DNA of 64,000 nucleotides from Quillaja saponaria (GCA_029379385.1 CM055611.1:10850001-10914000); one strand, 5' to 3'. Numbered from the stretch's first letter, positions 20,891-32,720 are shown. Numbers and translations are program-made. Notes: a model not told the origin generated them from the letters alone.

Positions 20891-21090
20891 TTTTTATCAG
20901 TTTTATTTAATTCTTGTAATGGAATAGTATCCCAAGTTTAGTTTTGAAAGCTTTTTGTTGTTCCTCGGTTATGACTTAACTCTATCCAAGTTTCTGTATT
21001 CTGTATTGTGTTTTCATTAATAAAATTTTAAGGATTGACCCAGGTCTTACTTAAGTTTGGTTTAAAAATAAATAAAAATACAAAATGAGT
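20891..21090 (+). other. LINE-c 3' UTR and A-rich tail
   Basis: It holds one palindrome motif (ggaatagtatccc, 20921-20933), the conserved end text attaataaaattttaaggat, and an A-rich tail at about 21065-21090. Confidence 0.7.
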
Positions 21091-21449
21091 TGGAATATGT
21101 TTTGTAGTCAAAAGTAAGCCTTTATTAGTACTGGAATTGAGTCACTTATAATTGGAGGGTTGTTCCAAGGCTTATAAAACTCATATGCAGTCATGCTAGA
21201 GAGTTTTTGCTGAAATATTATTACAATCTCCTTATTTTTTATCTAAACAAGTTCTTGTTTTGTGGCGAAATTAAACCTGATTCTTATCACTCTTCAATCC
21301 TCTTTCTAAGAGTGTGGCAAATCAACCTTGTAGTTCTTGTTTGTGGCAGAGGATTCCTTATCATTCAAGGTTGCAGATGTTCTTTTTCTTTTCTTTAATC
21401 ACTAAAAGTAGTAATCAACCATCCTTATATAATTTCCAGCAATCTATTT
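21091..21449. other. Spacer between LINE-c and LINE-d
   Basis: About 360 bp with no domain I recognise. Short open frames exist (for example 21207-21398 plus) but resemble nothing. It could be a diverged LINE 5' part or host DNA. Confidence 0.35.
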
Positions 21450-21939
21450 TATTTGGGCACATCACAACCTCGGACTTTGTTGGTACATTAATGGTTTGTG
21501 ATCTTCATGAAGTGCCCTTTTCGGAATCAGGTTATGGACAAGTAAATGAGAGAGTTTGGCTTGTATTTTAAGAAGGTTGGACAGATTCTTATGAACTCAA
21601 ATTGGAATGATATCAACTTTCATGTTACACGCCTTAATAGAAAATTTTCTAATCATAACCCTATGAAGCTGGAGGTGATGATTTTAGGGCCTAAACAGCC
21701 AGCTCCTTTTTGTTTTCTTAATACTTTTGCTTTCTTGGACACAGTCCAAAACTCATGGAGAGAACCCGTTAATGAAAAGATTGCAAAAAGATTTGTGTGT
21801 TTGGAACAAGGATATTTTTGGGCGGGTACAAGACAAGGTGAAAAATGCAGAAGAACTAGTCACACAAATTGAAGGTTCAGTTGACAGAAGGGAGGCTACA
21901 CAAGATGAACTTAATAGGGCAGAACCTCTTTTAGAGGAA

Positions 21940-23060
21940 GACCTTAATTAGAAAGAAGAGTTTTGGTGGCAAAAACATCAGTTAAATGGCTTAAGGAAGG
22001 TGACTGGTGCACAAAATTCTTTCATGCCACAGACAAAAGAAGTCGTCTTTCTATATATAAAACTAAGAATGCAGCAGGAGTTTGGTTAGACCAGAAGGAA
22101 GATTTTGAAAGAGAAGCAGTCACCCATTTCATGAATCTTTTTAGTGAACCAGGTATTTCTCTTGACATGTAATTTTTTAGAGTGCATTGCATCCTTAGTA
22201 ACAATGGATCAAAATCAGATGCTCAGCGCATGGCCTTCAGAGAATGAGATAAAAGAGGCAGTGTTTCAATTAGATTGAAATAGTGCAGCAGGTTCAGATG
22301 GTTTTAATGGCCATTTTTTCACATCTTGCTAATCAATTATTTCGGGGGATGTGGTTCGGGTTATTCATTATATTTTTTTAGGTGAGTAGTACAATCATTG
22401 TACTTATTTGTAAGGTTGATGCCCCACAAACATTTTCAGACCTTCTGCCTATTAGCTTATGCAACTTTTCCTCAAAGATTATCTCAAGAAATTTTGTGAA
22501 TTGAGTGAACATTGTATTACCTGACTTACTTTCGGAGGAACAAAGGGATATTTTGCGAGGTCACAATATTATTGATAATGTAGTGCTTGCACATGAGTTA
22601 TCTCATGACATCTCAAAGAAGTCTTGGGCTGGAAATGTGATCTTCAAACTTGACATGGCCAAGGCTTATGATTGTTTGAATTGGTTTTTCCTAATTTCTG
22701 TTATGAGGAAGTTTGGTTTTTTGTGAATTTTGGATTGACATCATATGGCGCTTGGTTTCCAGCCCTTGGTATCATTGTTAATCAATGGCTAGAGCACTGG
22801 TTTTTTCAAGTTTCTCAGGGCCTTAGACAAGCCAACCCACTGTCACCTTTGTTATTTAGCTGAGTACTGAAACAATGCATGGCTACAGGTTTAATTAACT
22901 ATTACTATCATAACTCTTATGCACCAAAAATGACTCACCTTGCTTTTGCAGATGATATAATCATTTTCTCTACTGGAAGGAAATGGTATTGTGCCTCATG
23001 CATTTTCTAAGCAAGTATAAGATATTTCAGGGCAAAGATTAATAAACAGAAGAGTTGCTT
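21940..23060 (+). pseudogene. LINE-d reverse transcriptase
   Basis: The RT entrance reads VKWLKEGDWCTKFFHATDKR and DFEREAVTHFMNLFSEPGIS. Later come VIFKLDMAKAYDCLNWFFL (first catalytic Asp region), QGLRQANPLSPLLFS and the active site HLAFADDIIIFSTGRK at about 22938-22985. FADD is intact. The segment between about 22170 and 22500 is riddled with stops. Confidence 0.8.
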
Positions 23061-24240
23061 TCTTATAAGTCTCAAGGCTCCAATTCAGCATATAAGAGTG
23101 ATTTCCGTAACTAGCTTTCACCATCAGTGTTTCCCGGTCAAATACTTTGGCTGCCCACTTTTTCTTGGTTGAAAAACTATCACATTTTTCCAATATGGTG
23201 GCAAAAATTCAGCAATGAATTGCTTCATGGTCAAAAAATTTTTTATCACAAGGTGGCAGGTTAGTGTTGATTAAACATGTGCTTAGTTCTATTCCATTAT
23301 AACTGATGTATGCCATGAATGCTCCAAAGTCGGTTCTTATGAAAATTGAAAGTACTTTGGCCAAATTTTTTTTTTGAGGGTAATAAAGATGGTAAAAAGA
23401 AAGTTCAATGATGTTCTTGGAAAAAAATTTGTCTTCCGATCAAAGAGGGAGGCTTGGGTATTCAGACTTTGGATGACATGGTCGCAGCCTTTCCATGAAG
23501 ATTTGGTTTATTTTTTGTAAAGGTCAGTCCCTATGGGCCATATTTATTATGTCTAAATATTGTAAGGATATGCATCCTGTTATAACAAATCCTTCTTGTA
23601 ATTCTACTTTATGGAGATTGCATGTAGAAGTAAAGCTAAACCTTATTTGATGTAGAATGTGGGTAATGAGTTTACTAAATTTTGGTTTGACCAATGATGT
23701 GACCTTGGCCCTATTTATTTGCTTGTTTCTGTGATTCCTAAAAGATATTGCAATCTGAAATTGGTTGAATATGATTTGCTTCCAAGTGAGGTCACATCTT
23801 TTAGGAAGTAGTGGAGTAGCAACCCTATTTATTTGCTTGTTTCCTAAAAGATTGCTGATGTTTGCAGGAAGCTAAAGATGAGCTAATCTGGAACCTGGAT
23901 GAAGCGGGTTGCTACTCCACTACTTCAGCTTGGGAGGTATGCTGGAGACGTAATTCATTGATGTCTTATCTGGTTAATTCTTGGCATGCTTTACTTCCAG
24001 TTTCTCAGTGTTTTTTTGGAAGTTATGGTTTGGGTTTCTAGTACTTGAACATTGGCACGGTTTAATTGTCCCCTTGGCATCTTGTTGTCATTGTTGTGAT
24101 CACCATGATGTAGAGCATTCACCATCTTTTTCTTTCCTCACAAACAGCAAGGGAAGTGTGGTCCTTCTTCTCACATTGTTTTGATGTTGAATGCTGCTTT
24201 GGAAATGTTCATGGAGTCTTCTTTTGGTGGCAGCAAAGAG
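23060..24240 (+). pseudogene. LINE-d zinc-binding region
   Basis: The post-RT text includes the equivalent of LSQGGRLVLIKHVLSSIPL at about 23245-23300, a WRLHVEVKLNL-like stretch and FWFDQ.CDLGPIYLLVSVIP. The segment cctatttatttgcttgtttc at about 23710 is repeated at about 23824, a short local duplication. It ends with a weak cysteine cluster (ASCCHCCDHHDVEH) near 24085. Confidence 0.65.
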
Positions 24241-24543
24241 TTAAATCTTTTGCCAATCAATTTAAGAGTTATAACATCGTGTCTAATTGTATGGGTGATG
24301 CTCCGAAAACTTGACCATAACCAGTAAAGAGGACTTGGAAAGAATTGTTCACACGCTGAATTTTTCTCTTAAAAGTGGAAAGAAGAGTTCTTTTGGGCAT
24401 GATGAACCTCCTTTAAGCTTTTTAGGTGAAGGCAGCTCTCTTAGTTCCATAAGGGAAAGTCTTGAACAAAAGAAGGCTTTCTATGGGGCAACCAGCCTCT
24501 AAAGTAGACAATCGCTTTTCCTTTCCTAAATCTCAATGTTGAA

Positions 24544-25266
24544 TTGTATTTATTCTATGTTAGGGGAATCAAGATTGTTAAGACAAGGCGTAGGCTTCAT
24601 AAAGTGAAAAGCTTGCATAATTGTTCTTTGGTGGCCATTTCAGAACCAAAGAGTCCGTTGGAGGATTTAGATGTTGTAGCTCTTTATTGTGGTTTTTCAC
24701 ATTCCTTAGCAAATATTAATAATAATTTGTGGCTGTTTTGGGTTGATGATATTCCTTGTGAGGTGATTATGAATTCAGGGCAACAAATTTCTTTGAATGT
24801 TACTCCTAATGTGCAAGTTTCTTCGGTGTATACTAAAAGTAATAAAGTGAAAAGAATGGATTTGTGGAATGACTTAATGGTAGTTAGTAGCTTGGTTGGA
24901 TCAAGTGGTTGGCTGGTTGGAGGGGAATTCATTTGTGTTTTGAATCAGGATGAAGTCAATGGCCCTTGGGCTCATTTTAATTATGATTTGACTTGTGATT
25001 TTATGGGCACTTTATCTACATGTGATTTGCATAAAGTGGTTTATTCAGGTTCTTGTTTCACATGGATCAATAAGCAGGAAGGATTGGCTCGAATATTAAA
25101 AGAGGTTAGATCAGTTTTTATTAATTCTTGTTGGCCTAATGTAAATTTCCATGTGATTCAGCTCAACATGAAATTTTCTAACCCTTTGAAAGTACAGCTC
25201 ACGGACAAGGGCTTAATTTCAGAGCTCCTTTTAGGTTATCTACTTGAAGATTTGGAGTTGTCATAA
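24544..25266 (+). pseudogene. LINE-e apurinic endonuclease in a 240-codon open frame
   Basis: The longest open frame among the LINEs. Motifs: YVRGIKIVKTRRRLHKVKSL, VAISEPKSPLEDLDV (catalytic Glu), NNNLWLFW, SVYTKSNKVKRMDLWNDLMV, WLVGGEFICVLNQDE (GGEF where GGDF is usual), CDFMGTLSTCDLHKVVYSGS, FTWINKQEG, and NMKFSNPLKVQL, where the catalytic SDH triad is missing. The frame has survived, but the loss of two active-site elements makes activity unlikely. The last roughly 20 codons come from beyond the deletion point. Confidence 0.75.
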
Positions 25267-25460
25267 TTAGTTTATTGCTACTGTTCGTCAGATGTTTGAT
25301 AAATATACCATAGTGCTCCATGAGTATAATCAGACAATCCTTATTTGTAAATGGGCTTCTCTGGTATGAAATAAGCCACTTCAATTAGGTTCATTGCTCC
25401 AGCCCAGAATACTAATATCTGGCATGGGCTACATGAGCTCCCAGTAGTTTACTGGATAAA

Positions 25461-26060
25461 TTGATAAGTCGAGCAGTCCCTGCCCCACATTTGAGGACTC
25501 TTGGCCTAATCCTCATAACTTTGAATGGTAAAGTGAAATTGACTTTTAAGAAGTCTTATCAACTGAGATTCTTTCCTTTACAGCTCCCTAAGCGGATGTT
25601 ATTAAGATGGCAGCCTTCCCCAGTTTCATATGTCAAGTTGAATTGTGATGGGTGTTCCCATGGCAAACCAAAGGACGTGGCTACAGGTGGTATAGTTCGC
25701 AATTCTAATGGTGAGATGATCTTGGCTTTTGGCATCTATTTGGGTGACCAAACTATCATGGTGGCTGAGTTTGAGGCTTTGTTTGAAGGTTTGAAATAAT
25801 ATTCTGCGTAGGGTTTAGTTAATACCATTGCTAATACAGAATCATAGTCACTTGTGCATTGCATTGTTAAATGGAGAAGCCCATTGTGGACAATTCATGA
25901 GAAATTTCTCATAGTCATAGAGAGACAAATGCAGTAGCAGATGGAATTGCAAATGAAGCATGTGACAAGAAATCAAGTTTCGCTTGGAATTCTCTTGAAA
26001 GCTTACCACATCACTTTCGTGGATTATTCACACTGGACAAGGATCAAGTTACCATACATT
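25461..26060 (+). pseudogene. LINE-e RNase H
   Basis: The open stretch 25461-25799 reads YQLRFFPLQLPKRMLLRW, then VKLNCDGCSHGKPKDVATGG (first Asp), VRNSNGEMILAFGIYLGDQT and AEFEALFEGLK (Glu), followed by TAA. Further on, the TIANTES and end-domain text are out of frame. The first two acidic residues are present; the third site (NSD in LINE-c) reads NTES here. Confidence 0.75.
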
Positions 26061-26298
26061 AGGAATATTTCTAGTACTTAGCTTTAGTTTTGTTTCAATT
26101 CAATTTGCTTGTGGAATGGGATAGTATCATAATATTTACTTCTTTTATTAAGTTTGTTTGCATAATGAAATAGTATCCTAAGTTTACTGCTAGTTTCTTT
26201 GTATCGGCTAGACTATACTCTAGCCATTATTTTTTCAGTTAATGAAAGCTAGGGGCTGTCCTAGGTCCTATATAAGTTTGGGATAAAAAAAAAAAATT
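26061..26298 (+). other. LINE-e 3' UTR with tandem palindrome motifs
   Basis: gggatagtatcat at 26118 and gaaatagtatcct at 26167 sit 49 bp apart in similar surroundings (tgtggaatggg / gcataatgaa). The element ends in ggataaaaaaaaaaaa. Confidence 0.7.
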
Positions 26299-28480
26299 TA
26301 AAAATTGCTTTTCTACTTCAGCAAAAACAAATCTACTTGTGTCAAAGCTTGGCCCAACAGAACAAGAGCATTTGGTAGCCTTTGATTTTGGTGCCATGGT
26401 CCTGAAAAGTAACACAAGCATAACCCAATCCCCAAAATGCCTATCAACATATGTCAACCACAGCTCCAAGTGTTAAGAAAGGGTCTCAAACCCAACATAA
26501 CAATAATCTCAAATCTTAGGCATATTCTCATCAATGAAATAGAATCCATGCACTCCCTATCAATATTCAATCAACCCACCCCCAAACTTAGTTCAACTAT
26601 CTCAAGATTTTCAAAGTGCAATAAGGAAATACAGGGATAGAGGTCATAGTAGGATGTTATACATACGTATTGCATAAATTCAATCCAACTTAACTTAAGA
26701 ACACATTGTTTGATTCAAAAGGTAACACCCACATAACTAAAACCCAAAATCAATAACTATTCACTATCCCTTAAATAAAGATATCCACCCACTTATCATG
26801 AAGCAAATAAGTCATTGAACACAAGAAAAGCATCATATATACCTAAAAATTCAAAGAATGAGAAGTGCCATGCCACTGGTAAACCGAGGCTGCGGTGCAG
26901 AAGTGCAGTGTTTTCAAGGTCGCAAAGCTGGAAAAGTAAGGAAGCAGTCCTAGCCCAAGAAACCTATTCCAAGTGAAACTCTAACTTAGGGTTTTGAAGC
27001 CTATAAGAGAGGAAAGACTTGGGGATTTAAAGTACACAATTGAACCAAGTTATTCTAGAGATTAAGAAGCGATCAAGGGTGCAAGAAGGCAAGAGGAGCT
27101 TGGATAATTGAAGATTGGAGACTAACAACCTTCTAGTTTCTCTTTTCCTACACTATTCTATTTTCTTTTATTTTCTTGATGTTTAACTTATTGTTTACAC
27201 TACATAGCATGAACTAATTTACTCTCTAGGATTGCAATGAAACTCAACATGGAACTTGAGTATAAATAAAAAAAAACACATGAGAACCATGCGTAAACAT
27301 GTGGGTGAGGGAAATTGTGTAAAAGTGACAAAATTTAACAAGAATGGGTTTCAGTTTGAGGATTCAAACTTAAAACTTCTGATTTTAAGAATAAGGGTGT
27401 TAGATTTTGAGCTTGGGAGGTTTTAGGTTTTGAAAATTGTCATTAAAAACAGAAATCTGGATATGGAGCTGCGGCATGAACTAAAAGGGCACTACAGCGC
27501 AATGCCTTAAAATTTGAAAATTTGAAACACGGGATTTTTGCACTGTGGCATGTAACATATGTCGCCACAGTTCATGGCTATTGGGTTAAAATTCAGATTT
27601 TCATAAAAGTGGACGTCAAAGCTCAAGTTAGAAGGCGCTGCTTCGTAGTGCTCTCGGGGTTGAAAATTTTGTTTTCTGGGTTTAGTGGCACTGTGGCACA
27701 TGTGTGGTACCGCTGTAGCATCGTGCTCTCTCTTTGAAAACATATTTTTTTGCAATATGGACATTGCGACATGAGTGTAATGATGTCGTGGCATGTTAGT
27801 CTTTGTGTATCTAGGTTTTTGAAATTAGGCTGCCACAAAGTTACTAAGCTCAAGGCTGTGGTGTGATGCTCTCGGGTTGATTTTGGTGATCCTTAGATTT
27901 GGACCCCCACGAAGTGGTGGCTTCTAGCTGTGGTTGGTGATTCTTTTATTGGCTTGACAAAGATGGAATAAAGGCTGAGTAAAAAAATAAAAAATAAAGC
28001 AAAGGATTTAGAACTTCCATTGATGCACTTGGATTAAAGTCCTCAGCTTGACTTAATATTGCTTAAGTGGCATTGCTAAGACTGATGGAGGTATGATTGT
28101 ATAATTCTCATACAGCCACGAATCACATGTTTTACAGTATATGTAACTCAATTCAAATATTTGAAATTCATAATTATAAACAAAGCAATCAAAGGATACA
28201 AAGCAAGCAAAGAGCCAACAGAGTAACTCAGCCCTATACACCGTCTCCCTTCAGACAGTTTTGCGCTTGCACACCAAACAGAATTAGAATCAGAAACAAA
28301 ATCACTGAATCCCTTCTTCAAATCCACCCACTGGGGCTAAGCACTCAATTCTTTTAAAACACTTATAAAAATCAGAAAATTTCACATCAGAATATTAAAT
28401 GAAAACATCCTAGGTGCACCAACATTTTATTTCAGGAGTAAAAAATCCATATATAATAAAGAGAAAAATGAAACAATACT
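26299..28480. other. Unassigned 2.2 kb between two LINEs
   Basis: No coding domain is recognised. From about 27470 to 27900 the sequence is richer in GC and contains several diverged copies of a module with cactgtggcatgt and gctgtagcatcgtgctctc-like words. Such text could be part of an LTR-element leader or a decayed tandem repeat; I cannot tell which. The part 26300-27400 is ordinary AT-rich sequence. The part 28000-28480 is also featureless. Confidence 0.4.
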
Positions 28481-30250
28481 TTCCCATATATAATAAGAAA
28501 AACGAGGCCTAATCTGAGAAAGGACTACCATACTTTGTCCTCATAAATTGTGCCCAAAGCAAATTAACCTTGTAAAAAATTCTAGGCCAATTTAGAATGC
28601 ATAGCATCCATAGTTTCAGCTAACAATCTAATCCTCATACCTCCTTCTGAAAATGGCTTATAAATAATAAACCATTATAACTAGTGATGTCTCTTATCCC
28701 TCAACTGGTTCCAAAAAAAGGAACTAAAAAGTTTTTCCAAAGTCTTTAAAAAATCTTGAGGACTTTAACACATGCAAGTGTATGAATCGGAATCAAGGAA
28801 AGAGTACTTCAAAGAAGAGTGCGCTTGCCACCCAGAGATAAAAGATTTTCAGCCCAGTCTTGTAGACAAACCCAAATTCGATCCTCAATATGAGAAAACA
28901 AGGCTTGAGTAACTCTACCCTTAAAAATAGGCACACCGAGATAAACGAAAGGGAGAGTTTTGTAAAGACAGCCTATTCATAAATAAAGAAGATTTATGCG
29001 ATGACATGAGCAATTAGAAGCTACTTTGAAGGAGCTCTTATTAATATTCATTTGTTGACCTGAAGCTTGCTCATATCTATGTAAAAGGTTCATACAAGCT
29101 TGAATCAAGGATTTTCAGCCATTAAGAAATAGAAGAATGTCATCCATATATAATAAGTGAGAAACACAAGTGGGCGAACCTAAAACATGAAATCTCTAAA
29201 TATGACTCGCTTCAAAAGTCTTGTTCAAGCTATGAGAAAAGACATCTTGACCCAGGATAAATAAGGTTAGTGAAAGAGGATCTCCCTGACGCAAACCCTG
29301 AAGGATTTAAAATATCCATATTGGCCTCCATTAAGAAGAACTGAGTACCAGTAGTTCGAGATACAACGGAAAATCTAGCCACACCAGGGTTCTGAGAAAC
29401 CATATCTATGGAGGACGTTAATCACAAAGGACCACTACATTCTATTATAAGCTTTAGACATATCGACTTTAAGAACAACATTGCCACCAAAGCTTTTCTT
29501 ATTAATGCCATGTATTACTTCCTTAGCGAAGACAATATTTTCATGAATTGAACAGCCTGGCACAAAACCCAATTGCTCCCTGGGCAACAAATGAGGAAGG
29601 AAAGCATTAAAACCATGTCCATCAAAATTCTGGAAATAATTTTATGAAAAAAGGTGCTAAGACATCGGTTTCATATCTGAGAATTTGTCAACATTACTAA
29701 CTTTTGGGATTAGAACCATAACAGTGGAGGAAAAGGCTTTAGGAAGAGATCCCCTCTGAAAAAATCCTAAACCACAAAAATGTCATTTAAACGAATAATA
29801 TCCCAACAATATGCATAAAAATGACCTATGAAACCATCATGACCTGGAGCACTATCAGGATTCAAACCTTCACAACTGCTACTCATTATTGAAATCAGAG
29901 ATCAAGTTGGGATTCCATTTCAACAAACTGTCATCTCTGTGCGAGAGAGAAGATGAGAAAATCTGTGAGAAAAAATGAATTGCTTCAGCACCAAGAGTAG
30001 CATTATCTATTCCCAGATAGCCATCATTCCATTTCAAGTGAAAAGTAGAGTTTTGATAATGGTTTCTGATAGTGGCAGAAGAATCAACAGTAGGACCAAA
30101 AAGAAAATTGAGGAATCCTGCCAATCTTTTAGAAAAAAATATAAAAATCTAAAGGGGAAAAGGAGGCTTCTATTGCCTTGAGCCCTCGACTGATTTGAGA
30201 AAAAAGAATCATTACAATTTCTGCAATTTAGATGGTAAATTGGCAATTTG
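28481..30250 (-). mobile_element. LINE-f: RT fragment of a second LINE family
   Basis: On the minus strand, the linker (ATLGAEAIHFFSQIFSSSLS, 30124-29879) leads to RT motifs APGHDGFIGHFYAYCWDII, then LGQDVFSHSLNKTFE-like text, the active site SHLLYMDDILLFLNG (about 29165-29120), and KTLPFVYLGVPIFKGR. The intact catalytic motif is YMDD rather than the FADD of the other LINEs, and the sequences differ throughout, so this is a separate family. Both ends are truncated and frames break often. Confidence 0.8.
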
Positions 30251-30758
30251 ATCTGAGGTTGTCGGAATCAATCTTGTAAAATGATAATAAATTTTAGATG
30301 TTTTATTTGCACGAAGTCCTTATTTTCATTATTTTGGATCAGATCAAATTTTAGTAAAATCATGTGATTAATTACAAATTGAGTCACACCTTATCTTCCA
30401 TTACCATACAAAATAAGTAAGAAAAGTCGATGGATTTAATGGGAGAATATATTACAAGAAGCAATCATATTTCATACATAACCAGACATGTGTTTGGACT
30501 TTCTGAATTATGGTATTTGCAAGGCCAGGCTTTCAAGCAAGTCCAATGGGCTGCAAACGCCACAGGCTCAAGCAATTAACAATTAGACATAATTGATAAT
30601 TTAATCAGCTTACTGCACTAATTGTACTGTAAAACCACTATATATACCTAGTTACTCCTACTGCTTAAAGGAATGGCACAATGAACTGTTTCTTTTTTGT
30701 GCTCAATTAAATGTCGACATACATGGTTTTGTGCATCGATCATTAGCACTACAAACAA
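30251..30758. other. 3' flank of the polygalacturonase gene
   Basis: Non-repetitive AT-rich sequence downstream of the polygalacturonase stop. I saw no clear AATAAA on the minus strand close to the stop; plant poly(A) signals are often degenerate. Confidence 0.4.
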
Positions 30759-32693
30759 TTATCTAGGTTGAACTAATCCGGCTACTGTTCCACCGGCATG
30801 GTTACATGAAGCGTGGGCTGGCTGATTCTTGTAAGTGAGTTTCACATTCTCCAATCTTATTCCACTGCATGGAAATTTTGGACTGCAATCGAATTTCACA
30901 GCAACTTGGGTTGCAGATGAACCATGAACATCTTGGTATATCACATTGCTTACTTTAACACCTGACACCTATTCATACCAATCCAAAAAGAAATTAATTA
31001 ATGTCCAGCTAATTTAGTTAATTGAGAAAGAATAAAAGGCCCATTTGTTTTAAATATAAAACTGAAGAGATTTTAGTTGGGCAACATTTTTCAAATGAAA
31101 AGTCCAAATGATCAACTCACCAGACCAGGACAACCTTTGTTGCTAGGGCAGTAATTTTGGTCGATTACAATGGGATTTTGGACATTGAACATGACAGCAT
31201 GTTGGAAAAGTATGTTCTTGGCAAACCCATTACTTGCTCTCCCCCAAGATTTAATCCTCAACCCGTTTTGAGTATTTGTAAACGTAACAGTTTTAACTGT
31301 CACATTTTGGACACCCTGCTCTTGCATGTCCTTCCCCAAACTTCCAATGCTGCAATTGCATCATTTCCACCAAAGATTGATGAGAAAATTATATTAAGAA
31401 TAATTAGTCAACGGAATTCAATTGTCAATAATGAAGGTGAAAAAAAAGACCTAATTCCATGGCCAGGTCCACATGCAACATTTTCAATCCACAAGTTAGT
31501 GGTCCCAGGGCCGATTGAGACGCAATCGTCACCGGTTCGGATTTTGGATTTGAGGATGGTAACTCCAGTTGATAATTGAACGTGAATGCCATCCGTATTG
31601 GGACTGTTGCCGGCGGCAATAACCTTAATACCTTGCATTTTCACATCGCGACATCCATTGACAACTATGTGAAACATCTGGCTGTTGAGAGACGTCAATC
31701 CCCTGATCCCTATATTGTTTGAGTTGCTGAATTGCAATGTCTACATACATAAAGAATCATAGACTCCAAATTAAAATTGATTGTTTTCTTTTTTCCATTT
31801 TAAGGAGGAACAAGCAACATGTTTGCAGTAGTGGGATCGCCATTTACAATATTCAAGTGTATATATGTGGAAGAATATACAAAGGAAACGGTTGACCTCT
31901 GAAATTCTAAGTTCTCTAAATATTTTTTCTTTTCTTTAAGAACATGGTTTATCGTGGTGTTAAAGAGTAGAGTGAGAATGAAATATTTTTCATTTGACAA
32001 TAATGTCCTCAATATTAATCTACTATCAACTAATTAAGCAAGAGCCAAATCCACCGAAACGCCTAATAATAGACAACGATACCCCTCCCCTATATACAAG
32101 ACCAAATCAATATAAGATGAACTTTGCTGTTAATATAAGCGAAACCCAATATTAATTCACTCAGGTCTGGTCAAATTTAACAAGAAAAAATTGTTTAATT
32201 GATGGGCAAAACTGTAATAAGAACATATATACGTACCGTGGCTCCACTTGGGCAATTCTTGCCTGACATCTTACAAGACCACAAACCGGTGCCTCGTCCA
32301 TCAAGGATCCCACCTCTAATAGAAACCCCATTCACACGCTGAAATAGCAACCAATTTGCGGTTTTGCCAATAACCCGATAATCTGATGGAGCCACAAGAG
32401 TGCCGTCAATCTGTACACTGATAGCGTTGTTCTTGCAGGGACCTGTAAAGGCCGCATTGCGTAGCAAGAACCTTCCTCGTGGGACATAAATGGAGGCGGG
32501 TCTGGTCGAGCCTGCAAGCGTTTGCCCACGCGTTTAAGAAGGCCTTGGTGGATTCCGTTTTACCGTCTGGTTTGGCTCCAAAATTGGCCACATTATATGT
32601 TACAGCTGGTGCAGCTAAGGCTGAGTGGAACACAAAGAATAAGAGAAATGAAAGAGAAAGATTAAGGACTGGAGCCATTTCGGATTTGAACAA
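30759..32693 (-). pseudogene. Polygalacturonase (GH28), 4 exons, with a 1-base frameshift
   Basis: This secreted pectinase hydrolyses polygalacturonan in the cell wall. Exons on the minus strand: 32693 (or 32678)-32237, 31740-31451, 31349-31121 and 30968-30759, with GT-AG introns of 496, 101 and 152 bp. Hallmarks of GH28 are all present: NTDG ([10 protein letters not shown]), DD (GDDCVSIG), GHG (GPGHG, split codon across intron 2) and RIK (RIKSWG). A signal peptide follows MAPVLNLSLSFLLFF, probably cleaved after SALA. The start at 32678 is favoured because the signal peptide begins there; 32693 adds five residues. One extra base at about 32513 (after WANAC) shifts the frame in exon 1. Removing it gives 389 codons plus stop, the normal family length, with everything else open. 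It is therefore either a recent pseudogene or a sequencing error. It is the only host gene in the window. Confidence 0.9.
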
Positions 32694-32700
32694 GTGATAC

Positions 32701-32720
32701 AGAGAGAGAGAGAGAGAGAG
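32701..32720. repeat. (GA)10 microsatellite in the polygalacturonase 5' UTR
   Basis: Twenty bases of alternating AG lie just upstream of the start codon; on the gene's strand it is a CT repeat, common in plant 5' leaders. Confidence 0.9.

Larger units (their letters stand above)
15685..21090 (+). mobile_element. LINE-c: nearly full-length LINE with ORF1, ORF2 and RNase H
   Basis: The most complete LINE here, 5.4 kb. Order: ORF1 (15760-17249), endonuclease (17270-17680, internally deleted), linker, RT (18240-19200), zinc-binding domain (19240-20000), RNase H (20370-20880), 3' UTR, and an A-rich tail (aaaaataaataaaaatacaaaa, about 21065-21090). Stops and frameshifts are frequent in all ORFs. 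No clear target-site duplication is visible because the element abuts LINE-b on the left. Confidence 0.85.
21450..24240 (+). mobile_element. LINE-d: 5'-truncated LINE (endonuclease end, RT, zinc-binding)
   Basis: It starts near the end of the endonuclease (SDFVGTLMVCDLHEVPFSES; NRKFSNHNPMKL, where SNH replaces SDH). It continues through the linker (NPLMKRLQKDLCVWNKDIFG, DKVKNAEELVTQIEG), RT and zinc-binding domain, and ends before the RNase H and 3' UTR, where LINE-e begins. Frames break at about 21730, 21950, 22170 and later. Confidence 0.8.
24241..26298 (+). mobile_element. LINE-e: endonuclease joined to RNase H, RT deleted
   Basis: It has the C-terminal bit of ORF1 (24311-24502), an endonuclease open frame (24544-25266), a short junction, RNase H (25461-26060), and a 3' UTR with two palindrome motifs ending in A12 at about 26286-26298. 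RT and zinc-binding regions are gone; the join is at about 25210-25290. This is the third LINE of the family in the window that lost RT but kept flanking domains. Confidence 0.8.

Noticed and set aside
24311..24502. 63-codon open frame considered as a small host gene
   Set aside because: TITSKEDLERIVHTLNFSLK matches the ORF1 C-terminus in LINE-g (EDMERMVQTLHFSLKP), so it is a LINE remnant.
31157..31579. 140-codon plus-strand open frame
   Set aside because: It is antisense to polygalacturonase exons 2 and 3 and the intron between them, whose reading is strongly supported on the minus strand.
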